Below the pieces are notes generated by a model, which ran no database searches, was not told the DNA's origin, and was given only the letters and a program-made list of their open reading frames with translations. Below are positions 1 through 8,387 of a stretch of 64,000 nucleotides of DNA, in pieces (within the stretch, counting starts at the first letter, position 1; the number at the start of each line of letters is the position of its first letter). This DNA is from Paraburkholderia sp041321145. GTDB lineage: Bacteria; Pseudomonadota; Gammaproteobacteria; Burkholderiales; Burkholderiaceae. A program made the position numbers and the translations under genes. The stretch is from NCBI RefSeq assembly GCF_041321145.1, contig NZ_JBGGWA010000001.1:1-64000 (forward strand). Reading direction: 5' to 3'.

Positions 1-60
1 AAGATCACTCGCTCAGAAGCTCTGCTTTCTTCGCGTCCGTCATCAAACGGGAGGCGAATT

Positions 61-357
61 ATGCGATGCGACCCGCACCCTCGTCAACCCCCTCATGCAA
101 TTAATTTCAAAAAGTTGAGAAGCCTCTTTTTCGCCGCGTCGAGTCTTGCAGTAGTCCTGATGATTCAGCAATTGAGCGTCGCGAGTTGCACGCGAAGAAG
201 GGTGGCCGAAAAGATGGGTAACACCGGCAATATCCAACAGGCGAAAGCAACCCGGCCACAGCTCAATCGCCGTGAGCGAAAGCTATGCCTGAAACCCGTG
301 TGTGGAGAAGCGCAGACCGACGCGCGAAAGGAATTGCGGAAAAACTCAGGGAGCTAG
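61..357 (+). CDS. Possible small lipoprotein-like ORF, 98 aa, unrecognised
   Basis: I do not recognise this protein. A good Shine-Dalgarno sequence (GGGAGG) lies five to ten bases before the ATG. The N-terminal 45 residues resemble an export signal: a basic stretch (KKLR), a hydrophobic core around residues 24-41, and VASC, which fits a lipobox. The remainder is basic and polar with no motif I know. It ends 15 bp before the 3' end of the tRNA on the opposite strand, a common insertion point for mobile DNA. No neighbour supports it and codon use is not clearly that of the surrounding genes, so it may be spurious. Confidence 0.3.
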   Translation: MRCDPHPRQPPHAINFKKLRSLFFAASSLAVVLMIQQLSVASCTRRRVAEKMGNTGNIQQAKATRPQLNRRERKLCLKPVCGEAQTDARKELRKNSGS

Positions 358-372
358 AAATAGCTAAAACCT

Positions 373-460
373 TGGTGGGCCGGGTCGGAGTCGAACCGAC
401 GGTGTCCTTTCGGAGGCGGATTATGAGTCCGCTGCCTGCAACCAGCACGGCGTCCGGCCC
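373..460 (-). tRNA. tRNA with CAU anticodon, probably tRNA-Ile2 (lysidine type)
   Basis: Read on the minus strand this folds as a cloverleaf with encoded CCA. It has a 7-bp acceptor stem (GGGCCGG/CCGGCCC), a 5-bp anticodon stem around CTCATAA (anticodon CAT), a 5-bp T stem with loop TTCGACT, and discriminator A. C4-G69, C5-G68 and C12-G23 match determinants known for TilS-modified tRNA-Ile2, and an ileX gene lies near rpoD in E. coli, so Ile2 is more likely than elongator Met. Oddities: 88 nt long because of a 15-nt variable arm containing a TCC-GAAA-GGA hairpin; position 8 is A and position 14 is T instead of the usual T8/A14; position 21 is C. The isotype is an inference. Confidence 0.75.
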
Positions 461-464
461 TAAC

Positions 465-491
465 AAAAAGACCCGGTCTGAAGGCCGGGCC
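465..491 (-). terminator. Rho-independent terminator downstream of rpoD
   Basis: On the minus strand GGCCCGG, an 8-nt loop and CCGGGTC form a 7-bp stem (one G-T pair) followed by TTTTTG. It lies 115 bp past the rpoD stop and only 4 nt before the mature 5' end of the tRNA. There is no room for a separate tRNA promoter between them. Confidence 0.7.
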
Positions 492-605
492 TATTCGCTG
501 ATGGGTGCACATACTACACGAAAACGGGAATCCGTGACCGCTTCGCTTCGCCTCAGCAAAACGACCAGGAAACCCTATCCGCAACAACTGCCGGATGCCC
601 TTCGA

Positions 606-2996
606 TCAATTCCCTTCAAGGAACGACTTCAGCTTGTCCGAACGGCTCGGGTGACGCAGCTTGCGTAGCGCCTTCGCCTCGATCTGACGAATCCGTTCAC
701 GCGTCACGTCGAACTGCTTACCGACTTCTTCGAGCGTGTGATCGGTACTCATCTCGATACCGAAGCGCATGCGCAGCACCTTAGCCTCGCGCGGCGTCAG
801 TGAGTCGAGCACGTCCTTCACGACATCGCGCATGCTGGCGTGCAACGCGGCGTCAGCTGGCGCAACCGTGTTCGTATCTTCGATGAAGTCGCCCAGATGC
901 GAATCGTCGTCGTCACCGATCGGCGTTTCCATCGAGATCGGCTCCTTCGCGATCTTCATGATCTTACGGATCTTGTCTTCCGGCATTTCCATCTTTTCAG
1001 CCAGGGTTGCCGGATCCGGCTCGAGACCGGTTTCCTGCAGGATCTGACGCGAGATGCGGTTCATCTTGTTGATCGTTTCGATCATGTGAACCGGAATCCG
1101 GATCGTACGCGCCTGGTCCGCGATGGAACGCGTAATGGCTTGACGGATCCACCACGTGGCGTAGGTGGAGAACTTGTAGCCGCGACGGTATTCGAACTTG
1201 TCCACCGCCTTCATCAGGCCGATGTTGCCTTCCTGAATCAGGTCGAGGAACTGCAGACCGCGGTTCGTGTACTTCTTCGCAATCGAGATCACGAGACGCA
1301 AGTTCGCCTCGGTCATTTCACGCTTCGCCTGACGCGCCTTCAATTCGCCAGCCGCCATCTGACGGTTGGTTTCCTTCAGGTCCTTCAGCGGCAATACGAC
1401 GCGCGCTTGCAGGTCGAGCAAACGTTGCTGCTGTTCGCGGATCGCCGGAATGTTCCGTGTGAGGATCCCGCTATACGCGGGACCTTCGCCCACGATCTTG
1501 TCGGCCCATTCGAGATCCGTTTCGCTGCCCGGAAAACGCGCGATGAATTCGGCACGCGGCATGCCGCACTTGTCGACCACCGTATGCAGAATCTGACGCT
1601 CGACCTGACGCACTTCGTCCACTTGCGCGCGCAGCGTGTCGCACAGACGCTCTACGGTACGCGCGGTGAAGCGGATCGTCATCAGCTCGTTCTGGATCGT
1701 TTCCTGCGCTTTCAGATAGGACTTGGACTTGTAGCCTTCCTTCTCGAACGCACGACGCATCTTGTCGAACCATTCGCTGATGAGGGCAAACTTCTCAAGC
1801 GACGCACGCTTGAGCGCTTCCATCTGCGCCGCGTTGGCCGTGGCTTGCGCCGTACCGTCGTCTTCTTCCTCGTCTTCTTCGGCTTCTTCCTCGGCTTCCG
1901 CGTCTTCGCTCTCGATCGCTTCCGCTTCCTGCGCCGAGAAGCCGTCCGCGTCTTCCGCGTTGGCGTCGATCAGGCCGTCGACCAATTCGTCGATACGGAT
2001 TTCCTCGTTCGCGACGCGCTCAGCCATTGCCAGAATGTCGGCGATCGTGGTCGGGCACGCGGAGATGGCCATCACCATGTGCTTGAGGCCGTCTTCGATC
2101 CGCTTGGCAATTTCGATTTCGCCTTCACGCGTGAGCAGCTCGACCGTCCCCATTTCGCGCATGTACATGCGGACCGGGTCGGTGGTGCGGCCGAATTCGG
2201 AGTCGACGGTAGAGAGCGCAACTTCCGCTTCCTCTTCCACTTCGTCGTCCGAAGAAGCGGCGGGCGCGTTGTCGTTCAGAAGCAGCGTTTCAGCGTCCGG
2301 CGCCTGCTCGTACACAGCCACGCCCATGTCGTTGAACGTGCTGATGATGCCTTCGATTGCCTCGGTTTCGGTGAAGTTGTCCGGGAGGTGATCGTTGATT
2401 TCCGCGTACGTGAGGAAGCCGCGCTCCTTGCCGAGCTTGATCAGCGCGCGCAATTTGGAGCGGCGCTCCTCGAGTTCCTCGACGGTGCCCGGCTGCGACG
2501 ACGCGAACGCGTCTTTCAGCAGTGCTTTTTCCTTTGCACGACGGTCGCGAGCCTTGACCTTTTCCACCTTGCCTGGAACGGCCGCAGGAGTTTCTTCGCT
2601 CTGGGTTGCCTCGTCATCGACGGGTACTTCGTTCAGCTTTTTCGTCATGGAGTTCGCCGTACCGGCTGTAGTCTCGACTCGCGGCTGTTGGACAACAGCC
2701 GGTTGAACCGTGGATACTGGAGTCTCGCGCTCTACCGCATCGTCCTGCGCGGCAGGCGCTTCCCTTGCGCTTCTGACACCCGGCCGTTTTGTGGCCGGTG
2801 GTGGTACAGCTTTCGCCGCCCTGACCGGCTCCGCTCGCGCAGCGGAAGTGGTCGAGGATTTCTTCCCGGCTGCAGGTGTGACGCTTGCGGCAGACGTTTT
2901 TGTGGGGGAAGAAGCTAACTTGGCCTCAGTGACCTTTCTGGTCGGCTCGTTCGAACCTGTGCCCGTTGCTTTTTTTCCGCCTGGTGTCTTTGCCAT
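606..2996 (-). CDS. rpoD: RNA polymerase primary sigma factor RpoD (sigma-70)
   Basis: Housekeeping sigma factor that directs RNA polymerase to -10/-35 promoters. Visible in order: a Lys/Ala/Pro/Ser-rich leader (about residues 1-150), region 1.1 (about 160-230), region 1.2 (DPVRMYMREMGTVELLTREG), a non-conserved region with a dense Glu/Asp tract, region 2 with the core-binding and -10 helices (GLQFLDLIQEGNIGLMKAVD, then YATWWIRQAITRSI), region 3, and region 4 with the -35 helix-turn-helix (LEEVGKQFDVTRERIRQIE) near the C-terminus. At 796 aa it is far longer than the 613-aa E. coli protein because of the leader and the acidic insert. An internal Met at 117 is an alternative start, but the open frame is continuous from Met1. 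It is last in the yqeY-dnaG-rpoD block. Confidence 0.98.
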   Translation of the reverse strand: MAKTPGGKKATGTGSNEPTRKVTEAKLASSPTKTSAASVTPAAGKKSSTTSAARAEPVRAAKAVPPPATKRPGVRSAREAPAAQDDAVERETPVSTVQPAVVQQPRVETTAGTANSMTKKLNEVPVDDEATQSEETPAAVPGKVEKVKARDRRAKEKALLKDAFASSQPGTVEELEERRSKLRALIKLGKERGFLTYAEINDHLPDNFTETEAIEGIISTFNDMGVAVYEQAPDAETLLLNDNAPAASSDDEVEEEAEVALSTVDSEFGRTTDPVRMYMREMGTVELLTREGEIEIAKRIEDGLKHMVMAISACPTTIADILAMAERVANEEIRIDELVDGLIDANAEDADGFSAQEAEAIESEDAEAEEEAEEDEEEDDGTAQATANAAQMEALKRASLEKFALISEWFDKMRRAFEKEGYKSKSYLKAQETIQNELMTIRFTARTVERLCDTLRAQVDEVRQVERQILHTVVDKCGMPRAEFIARFPGSETDLEWADKIVGEGPAYSGILTRNIPAIREQQQRLLDLQARVVLPLKDLKETNRQMAAGELKARQAKREMTEANLRLVISIAKKYTNRGLQFLDLIQEGNIGLMKAVDKFEYRRGYKFSTYATWWIRQAITRSIADQARTIRIPVHMIETINKMNRISRQILQETGLEPDPATLAEKMEMPEDKIRKIMKIAKEPISMETPIGDDDDSHLGDFIEDTNTVAPADAALHASMRDVVKDVLDSLTPREAKVLRMRFGIEMSTDHTLEEVGKQFDVTRERIRQIEAKALRKLRHPSRSDKLKSFLEGN

Positions 2997-3059
2997 CGCA
3001 ATCGCCTTTTCGCCTTTGCTAGGAAAACCATTGAAAAAACAAACCGCTGGAAACCTTTT

Positions 3060-3065
3060 ATTATA
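3060..3065 (-). promoter_or_regulatory. Possible -10 element for rpoD
   Basis: A perfect TATAAT lies on the minus strand in the 93-bp gap between dnaG and rpoD, about 64 bp before the rpoD start. No good -35 hexamer sits 16-18 bp upstream, so this is only a candidate for an internal promoter that would let rpoD be expressed apart from dnaG. Confidence 0.35.
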
Positions 3066-3089
3066 GCACCTAGGCTTCCGCCATCCCGC

Positions 3090-4958
3090 CTACAGCCCGA
3101 GCTGGCGCTTCATGTCAGCCCGCTTCTGATTCAGGCCTGTCAGCTCCGCAAACTCCTCCGGCGTGTGCCGGGATTGCCGCGAAAGCTGCTCGAGACGATC
3201 GCAGTAAGCGTCGTATCGCATCTTCAGGATCGCCGCTTTCAATTCCTCTCCGACGATCCGCTCCTGCTCGCGCCGCTCCTCGATAACGGTCGCATCTTCC
3301 GGATCCTTCAGCAGCAAATCCCGGACGTTTTCATCATAGTCCAGAATTTTGCGAAAGATTTCCTCGAAAGTTGGGGCGTTTGCGCCGTTTCGCAATAGAT
3401 CGGACAGCAACTGAAATTCCGCCGAATCGCCCAGTGCGCGCGCATGCGTCGTCACTTCTTCGAACAGTTCGCCGTGACGGGTAACGGTCAGAAGCGCCTG
3501 TTCTGCCTCCTCGTCGAGCACCGCCACCGTCCGCGGATACATCACCAGATTGCGCAGCGTTTTTTCTTCGATCCCGGTCACACTGCGCCGGTCTTTGCGG
3601 GCCGGCGCTGAACGGGCTGCCGCCGCGATGCGCGCGTCGACTTCGCACAAAGCGGCCACTTCATCGAACGGCACGTCGAGCCGGTCGGCGAACATGTGCA
3701 TGATCTGCGCACGCAGCGCGTTGGCCGGCAGTTGCTGCAACAGAGGCTTCGCGTCGAACAGCGCGCGGGCCCGGCCTTCCGGCTGATCCAGCTCCTTGCC
3801 GGCCAGCACCTCGTTCAGCATGAATTGCGACAGCGGCATGGCGCGCTCGACCTGCCCGGCGAACGCCTCGCTGCCGAATTCGCGCACGTAGCTGTCCGGA
3901 TCGTGCTCGGACGGCAGAAACAGGAACCGAATGGTCCGGTTGTCCGCCGCGTGGGGCAGGCAGGCATCCAGCGCGCGGCGTGCGGCGCGGCGGCCGGCGG
4001 AATCACCGTCGAAGCTGAAGATGACCGTGTCGGTCTGGCGCATCAGTTTCTGCACATGAATCGGCGTGCAGGCCGTGCCGAGCGTGGCAACCGCGTTCTG
4101 GAACCCCAATTGCGCCAGCGCGACCACGTCCATATAGCCTTCGACCACCAGCACATAATGCTGTTCGCGGATTGCCAGACGCGCCTCGAATAGGCCATAT
4201 AGCTCGCTGCCCTTGTTAAATAAGGGCGTTTCGGGCGAATTCAAATATTTAGGTTCGCCGCCGTCCAACACACGGCCGCCGAAGCCGATTACCTGCCCCT
4301 TCACATTGCGTATCGGGAACATGATCCGCTCGCGAAAGCGGTCGTATCGGCGGTTCTGCCCCTGCACATCAGACTTTTCGCTGACGATGACAAGACCCGC
4401 TTCGACCAGCGAATCGTCCCGATAGTTGGGGAATGCGGGCTCAAGGTTCTGCCAGCCGTCCGGAGCGTAGCCAAGGCCGAAGCGGGCGGCGACCTCGCCG
4501 GTCAGGCCTCGTTTCTTCAGATACTGAATCGCGACCGGTGCGCTGCGCAGCTGCTTGCGATAGAAATCGCAAGCAGCCTGCATGACATCGGACAGGGCGG
4601 TGGTAACCGCCTTGGATGCCGCCGGCGAATACCCGCCGGAACCACCACCGCCATATCCCGGCGAAGGCTCATTCGGCACCGTCAAGCCGACCGACTGCGC
4701 CAGTTCGTTAACCGCCTCTGGAAACGTGGAGCCGACGTGTTCCATCAGAAAGCCGATGGCCGTACCATGCGCGCCGCAGCCGAAACAGTGATAGAACTGT
4801 TTAGTCGGACTAACCGTAAACGAAGGGCTTTTCTCGTTGTGAAACGGGCACAGTCCCATGAAGTTCGCGCCGCCCTTTTTCAACTGCACATACCGGCCGA
4901 CCACGTCGACGATATCGACGCGGTTGAGCAGGTCCTGCAGGAATGACGGTGGAATCAC
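3090..4958 (-). CDS. dnaG: DNA primase DnaG
   Basis: Synthesises RNA primers at the replication fork. The N-terminal zinc-binding domain has the CHC2 ligands C37, H40, C58 and C61 (CPFH and CFGC). A glycine-rich linker lies around residues 99-110. The catalytic core follows, with the TOPRIM acidic motifs EGYMD (E273) and DGDSAG (317-322). The C-terminal region is the helicase-binding part. At 622 aa the length is normal for the family. It lies between yqeY and rpoD, the usual macromolecular-synthesis order. Confidence 0.98.
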   Translation of the reverse strand: MIPPSFLQDLLNRVDIVDVVGRYVQLKKGGANFMGLCPFHNEKSPSFTVSPTKQFYHCFGCGAHGTAIGFLMEHVGSTFPEAVNELAQSVGLTVPNEPSPGYGGGGSGGYSPAASKAVTTALSDVMQAACDFYRKQLRSAPVAIQYLKKRGLTGEVAARFGLGYAPDGWQNLEPAFPNYRDDSLVEAGLVIVSEKSDVQGQNRRYDRFRERIMFPIRNVKGQVIGFGGRVLDGGEPKYLNSPETPLFNKGSELYGLFEARLAIREQHYVLVVEGYMDVVALAQLGFQNAVATLGTACTPIHVQKLMRQTDTVIFSFDGDSAGRRAARRALDACLPHAADNRTIRFLFLPSEHDPDSYVREFGSEAFAGQVERAMPLSQFMLNEVLAGKELDQPEGRARALFDAKPLLQQLPANALRAQIMHMFADRLDVPFDEVAALCEVDARIAAAARSAPARKDRRSVTGIEEKTLRNLVMYPRTVAVLDEEAEQALLTVTRHGELFEEVTTHARALGDSAEFQLLSDLLRNGANAPTFEEIFRKILDYDENVRDLLLKDPEDATVIEERREQERIVGEELKAAILKMRYDAYCDRLEQLSRQSRHTPEEFAELTGLNQKRADMKRQLGL

Positions 4959-5034
4959 AGTGAATGGCGCTACCTGAAAGGCTCAAGGCTGCGCCCCGTC
5001 GAGCGACGGCGCGCGCAGACCGGAAATAGGGGAA

Positions 5035-5481
5035 TTACTTCGCGAGCGCGGCTTTGACTTGCGCCGAGACGGCGGTCATGTCGGCACGGCCGGCCAGCTT
5101 CGGCTTGAGGACGCCCATCACTTTGCCCATGTCTTGCGGGCCGGCGGCACCCGTTTGCGCGACCGCGGCCTGGACTTCGGCAACGATCTCGGCCTCGGAC
5201 ATCTGCTCCGGCATATAGGCGGACAAGATGGCCAGTTCAGCCTTTTCCTTGTCTGCCAGATCCGTGCGGCCAGCGGCTTCGAACTGGCTGATCGAGTCTT
5301 TGCGTTGCTTGATCATCTTGTCGATGACGGTGGTGATCGCGGTGTCGTCGAGCGTGACGCGCTCGTCGACTTCGCGTTGCTTGATCGCGGCCAGCAGCAG
5401 GCGGATGGTGCCGAGACGCTCGGTCTCGCGCGCCCGCATGGCAGCTTTCATATCGTCGTTGATCTGGTCCTTGAGACTCAT
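5035..5481 (-). CDS. GatB/YqeY domain protein
   Basis: A 148-aa cytosolic protein homologous to the C-terminal tRNA-binding domain of the GatB amidotransferase subunit. Typical elements are the N-terminal SLKDQINDDMKAAMR, the IKQREVDER segment and the C-terminal MGKVMGVLKPKLAGRADM. Members stand alone beside rpsU/dnaG in many bacteria; their exact role is unsettled. The ATG at 5481 is chosen because AGGTGAGTG directly precedes it; a GTG just upstream is the alternative. It lies between dnaG and the broken rpsU copy on the same strand. Confidence 0.93.
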   Translation of the reverse strand: MSLKDQINDDMKAAMRARETERLGTIRLLLAAIKQREVDERVTLDDTAITTVIDKMIKQRKDSISQFEAAGRTDLADKEKAELAILSAYMPEQMSEAEIVAEVQAAVAQTGAAGPQDMGKVMGVLKPKLAGRADMTAVSAQVKAALAK

Positions 5482-5717
5482 CACTCACCTGAATGCGTTG
5501 AAATTGAAAAACCGGCCGGCTCATTGCACCAGCACGCCGCGTACAACACGAATACCCGCTTGGGACTGCTTCCTCAAGCGGGTTGGCGCAATTTTGCGTA
5601 GTGAATGCGACCCTGCCGGCTGGCCCGAAGGGCCGTGTTTTCCGTGATGGCACTTGCTGTGCCGTCACCCGTTGAATGTCGCCGCTCCGTTTGACAGGAA
5701 CCGCGGCAACGCCAGAA

Positions 5718-5940
5718 TCAGTAGAACTTCTTTGGCAGCATCTGGCCACGCAGACGCTTGAAATGACGCTTAACCGCCGCCTTCTTGCGCTCGGCCGTAG
5801 GCTTTTCGTAAAACTCGCGGGCGCGAAGTTCCGTCAGCAACCCGTTTTTCTCAATCGTGCGCTTGAAACGGCGCAAGGCACCTTCAAACGGCTCGTTGCC
5901 TGCTCGCTGTCTCGCTGTCTTTTACGCGGATGATCGTCAT
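5718..5940 (-). pseudogene. rpsU: rpsU (ribosomal protein bS21), frame-disrupted copy
   Basis: Reading backwards from the stop, the frame gives an unmistakable bS21 body (NEPFEGALRRFKRTIEKNG, then LLTELRAREFYEKPTAERKK, ending QMLPKKFY). The plausible ATG at 5940 opens another frame, MTIIRVKDSETASR, which runs to a stop after 18 codons; the two frames differ by one base. The bS21 frame has an upstream TAA and no usable start codon before Asn-Glu-Pro. Two exact 8-bp repeats sit at the break (5904-5919). Deleting both copies on paper restores a 68-codon bS21 frame. The position beside yqeY-dnaG-rpoD is the standard rpsU locus. It is either a real pseudogene, relying on an rpsU paralogue elsewhere, or a sequencing error. 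Confidence 0.75.
5904..5919. repeat. 8-bp tandem repeat (TCGCTGTC x2) at the rpsU break
   Basis: Two perfect adjacent copies of TCGCTGTC at 5904-5911 and 5912-5919 lie within the first codons of rpsU. Such repeats are prone to slippage. This is where the start-codon frame and the bS21 frame part. Confidence 0.85.
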
Positions 5941-6008
5941 TTTTCAATAACGAAACTTTGTAAAGGTTCAGGAGTATAGCAGAGCTTTCTCACAAAGCCA
6001 CTCCGCCG

Positions 6009-7226
6009 TCAAGCCCCCAGAGCATACTCCGCGGCCGCCTGGCCGGCTGCCACGCCCGAGGCCCACGCCCATTGAAAATTGTAGCCGCCGAGCCAGCCAG
6101 TCACGTCAACCGCTTCGCCGATGAAGTACAGCCCCGGCGCGCGGGCGCTCATCATCGTCGACGACGACAGGTCGCGCGTGTCGACGCCGCCGCGCGTCAC
6201 TTCGGCCTTGCGATAGCCTTCCGTGCCGTTCGGGGTGAGCGTCCAACGCGACAAAGCCTCACCGACGCGGCGCAAGGTCTTGTCTGGCAGATCGGCCACG
6301 CGCGCCTCGGCGGGAATCTGGTGGGTTTCCAACCAGACATGGGCGAGCCGTTGCGGCACCCATTCCGACAGCAGGTTGGCGATCTGGCGCCTGGTGGCGG
6401 TTTTCGCTTCGAGCAATGCGGTCGTGGCGTCCTGCTCGGGCAGCAGGTTGATTTGAACCGGCTCGCCTGGCTGCCAGTAGCTCGATATCTGGAGAACCCC
6501 CGGGCCCGACAGGCCGCGGTGCGTGAGCAACAGGTCTTCATTGAACTCGGCGCCGGTCTTTTTGTTGCCGGTCGCCAGTTGCACTTCGAGCGATACGCCG
6601 GATAGGGCCGAAAACGGCTCCCAGTCGGCTGCGGCGAACGTCAGCGGAACCAGCGCGGGACGGGTGTCGATCAGCTTGTGGCCGAATTGCCTGGCGAGCC
6701 GGTAAGCGAAATCCGTGGCGCCGATCTTGGGGATCGACAGGCCGCCGGTCGCGACCACGAGCGCACGCGCCGTGATCGGACCCGACTGGGTGTCCAGCGT
6801 GAATCGTCGGTCCGCATCCTGACGAACTTGCTCGACCGACAGCGGCGTGCGCCACGCGACGCGGCCCGCGTCGCATTCGTTCTTCAGCACATTGATGACC
6901 GCGTCGCTCGACTGATCGCAGAACAGCTGTCCTTTGTGCTTCTCATGCCACGTCACGTGATGACGCTTGAGCAGCGCCATGAAATCGCGCGGCGTATAGC
7001 GCGCCAGCGCCGAGCGGCAAAAATGGGGATTGGCCGACAGATAATTGGCCGGGCCGGCATACAGATTCGTGAAGTTACAACGACCGCCGCCAGAGATGCG
7101 GATTTTCTCCGCGAGACGCTGCGAGTGGTCGATCAGCACCACGCGACGACCGAGTTGCCCGGCCACGGCCGCGCACATCATGCCGGCCGCACCCGCGCCG
7201 ATTACTGCGATATCGAAGGATTCCAT
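6009..7226 (-). CDS. BaiN/HI0933-type FAD-dependent oxidoreductase
   Basis: A 405-aa flavoprotein of the YhiN/HI0933 family. An N-terminal Rossmann motif (GAGAAG, residues 10-15) is followed by the family hallmark SGGGRCN (45-51). A second nucleotide-binding stretch appears at ALVVATGGLSIPKIGATDF, and the C-terminal signature is GLYFIGEAVDVTGWLGGYNF. Its substrate is unknown; one clostridial relative acts on bile-acid intermediates, and I infer nothing from that here. It is divergent from tsaD with a 112-bp gap. Length and motifs are complete. Confidence 0.9.
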   Translation of the reverse strand: MESFDIAVIGAGAAGMMCAAVAGQLGRRVVLIDHSQRLAEKIRISGGGRCNFTNLYAGPANYLSANPHFCRSALARYTPRDFMALLKRHHVTWHEKHKGQLFCDQSSDAVINVLKNECDAGRVAWRTPLSVEQVRQDADRRFTLDTQSGPITARALVVATGGLSIPKIGATDFAYRLARQFGHKLIDTRPALVPLTFAAADWEPFSALSGVSLEVQLATGNKKTGAEFNEDLLLTHRGLSGPGVLQISSYWQPGEPVQINLLPEQDATTALLEAKTATRRQIANLLSEWVPQRLAHVWLETHQIPAEARVADLPDKTLRRVGEALSRWTLTPNGTEGYRKAEVTRGGVDTRDLSSSTMMSARAPGLYFIGEAVDVTGWLGGYNFQWAWASGVAAGQAAAEYALGA

Positions 7227-7273
7227 GGGGCCGCATTGTACCTGCGCGCCTGCGGCCCCCCTGCCCGCACTGC

Positions 7274-7279
7274 TATACT
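7274..7279 (+). promoter_or_regulatory. Possible -10 element for tsaD
   Basis: TATACT lies 60 bp before the tsaD ATG in the divergent gap. No convincing -35 element is visible at standard spacing. Confidence 0.3.
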
Positions 7280-7338
7280 TTCAAGCTTGCCTTTTCACTT
7301 TTTGGACGTGCCCACGCGTCCGATCAAGCTCATCCATC

Positions 7339-8367
7339 ATGCTCGTTCTCGGCATCGAAAGCTCCTGCGACGAAACCGGTCTCGCGCTCTACGACACAGA
7401 GCGGGGGCTGCTCGCGCACGCGCTGCATTCGCAAATTGCGATGCACAGGGAGTACGGCGGCGTGGTGCCTGAACTGGCGTCGCGCGACCATATCCGCCGG
7501 GCGTTGCCGCTGCTCGAAGAGGTGATGGAGCGAGCCGGCACGGTGCGCAGCGACATTGACGCGATCGCTTACACGCAAGGCCCGGGGCTCGCGGGCGCGC
7601 TGCTGGTCGGCGCAAGCGTCGCGAATTCGCTGGCAATGGCATGGGACAAGCCGACCATCGGCATCCACCATCTCGAAGGGCATTTGCTTTCGCCGCTGCT
7701 GGTGGATGAGCCGCCGCCGTTTCCGTTCGTTGCCCTGCTGGTGTCGGGCGGCCATACACAACTGATGCGCGTGACGGATGTAGGCGTCTACGAAACGCTC
7801 GGCGAAACGCTGGACGACGCCGCCGGCGAGGCCTTCGACAAAACCGCCAAACTGCTCGGCCTAGGTTATCCGGGCGGCCCGGAAGTCTCGCGGATGGCTG
7901 AATTCGGCACGCCCGGCGCAGTGGTCCTGCCGCGGCCCATGCTGCATTCCGGCGACCTCGATTTCAGCTTCAGCGGACTGAAGACCGCTGTTCTCACCCA
8001 TGCCAGAAAGCTCGGCGGCGCGAACATCTGTGAGCAGGCGAAGGCCGATCTGGCGCGCGGCTTCGTAGACGCGGCCGTGGAGGTGTTGGTGGCGAAATCG
8101 TTGGGCGCGCTCAAGCGGACCAAGCTCAATCGGCTGGTGGTGGCAGGCGGTGTGGGCGCGAACCGGCAACTGCGCGAGGCGCTCTCCGCTGCAGCGAAGA
8201 AACGCAATTTCTTCGTGCACTACCCGGATTTGTCGCTGTGTACGGACAACGGCGCGATGATCGCGCTGGCCGGCGCTTTGAGGCTGCAGCGCTGGCCCGA
8301 TCAATCGGCCAAAGACTACGCATTCACGGTGAAGCCGCGCTGGGATCTGACTTCCCTCGCCCGCTGA
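7339..8367 (+). CDS. tsaD: tRNA N6-threonylcarbamoyladenosine transferase TsaD
   Basis: Transfers threonylcarbamoyl to A37 of ANN-decoding tRNAs together with TsaB, TsaC and TsaE. The N-terminus (MLVLGIESSCDETGLALYD) is diagnostic. The metal ligands are in HHLEGH, with H111 and H115, and the ASKHA fold motifs LLVSGGHTQL and VVAGGVGANRQLR are present. It is 342 aa, the normal length. The frame is open upstream, but the ATG at 7339 matches the conserved family N-terminus. It is followed by a bidirectional terminator. Confidence 0.97.
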   Translation: MLVLGIESSCDETGLALYDTERGLLAHALHSQIAMHREYGGVVPELASRDHIRRALPLLEEVMERAGTVRSDIDAIAYTQGPGLAGALLVGASVANSLAMAWDKPTIGIHHLEGHLLSPLLVDEPPPFPFVALLVSGGHTQLMRVTDVGVYETLGETLDDAAGEAFDKTAKLLGLGYPGGPEVSRMAEFGTPGAVVLPRPMLHSGDLDFSFSGLKTAVLTHARKLGGANICEQAKADLARGFVDAAVEVLVAKSLGALKRTKLNRLVVAGGVGANRQLREALSAAAKKRNFFVHYPDLSLCTDNGAMIALAGALRLQRWPDQSAKDYAFTVKPRWDLTSLAR

Positions 8368-8387
8368 ACTTCGCGACGCGATGACGC

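Noticed and set aside
345..370. GAGCTAGAAATAGC matches part of the engineered Cas9 guide RNA scaffold
   Set aside because: It is a short AGCTA-GAAA-TAGCT hairpin; the neighbouring scaffold sequence is absent and no repeats or cas genes are present. Chance match.
373..460. Attachment site of an integrated element at the tRNA 3' end
   Set aside because: I found no second copy of the tRNA 3' end in the window and no integrase; it cannot be supported from this sequence.
840..2918. 692-codon plus-strand ORF opposite rpoD
   Set aside because: Composition (Arg/Phe/Val/His-rich, no motifs) is that of an antisense shadow of a GC-rich gene; rpoD is certain.
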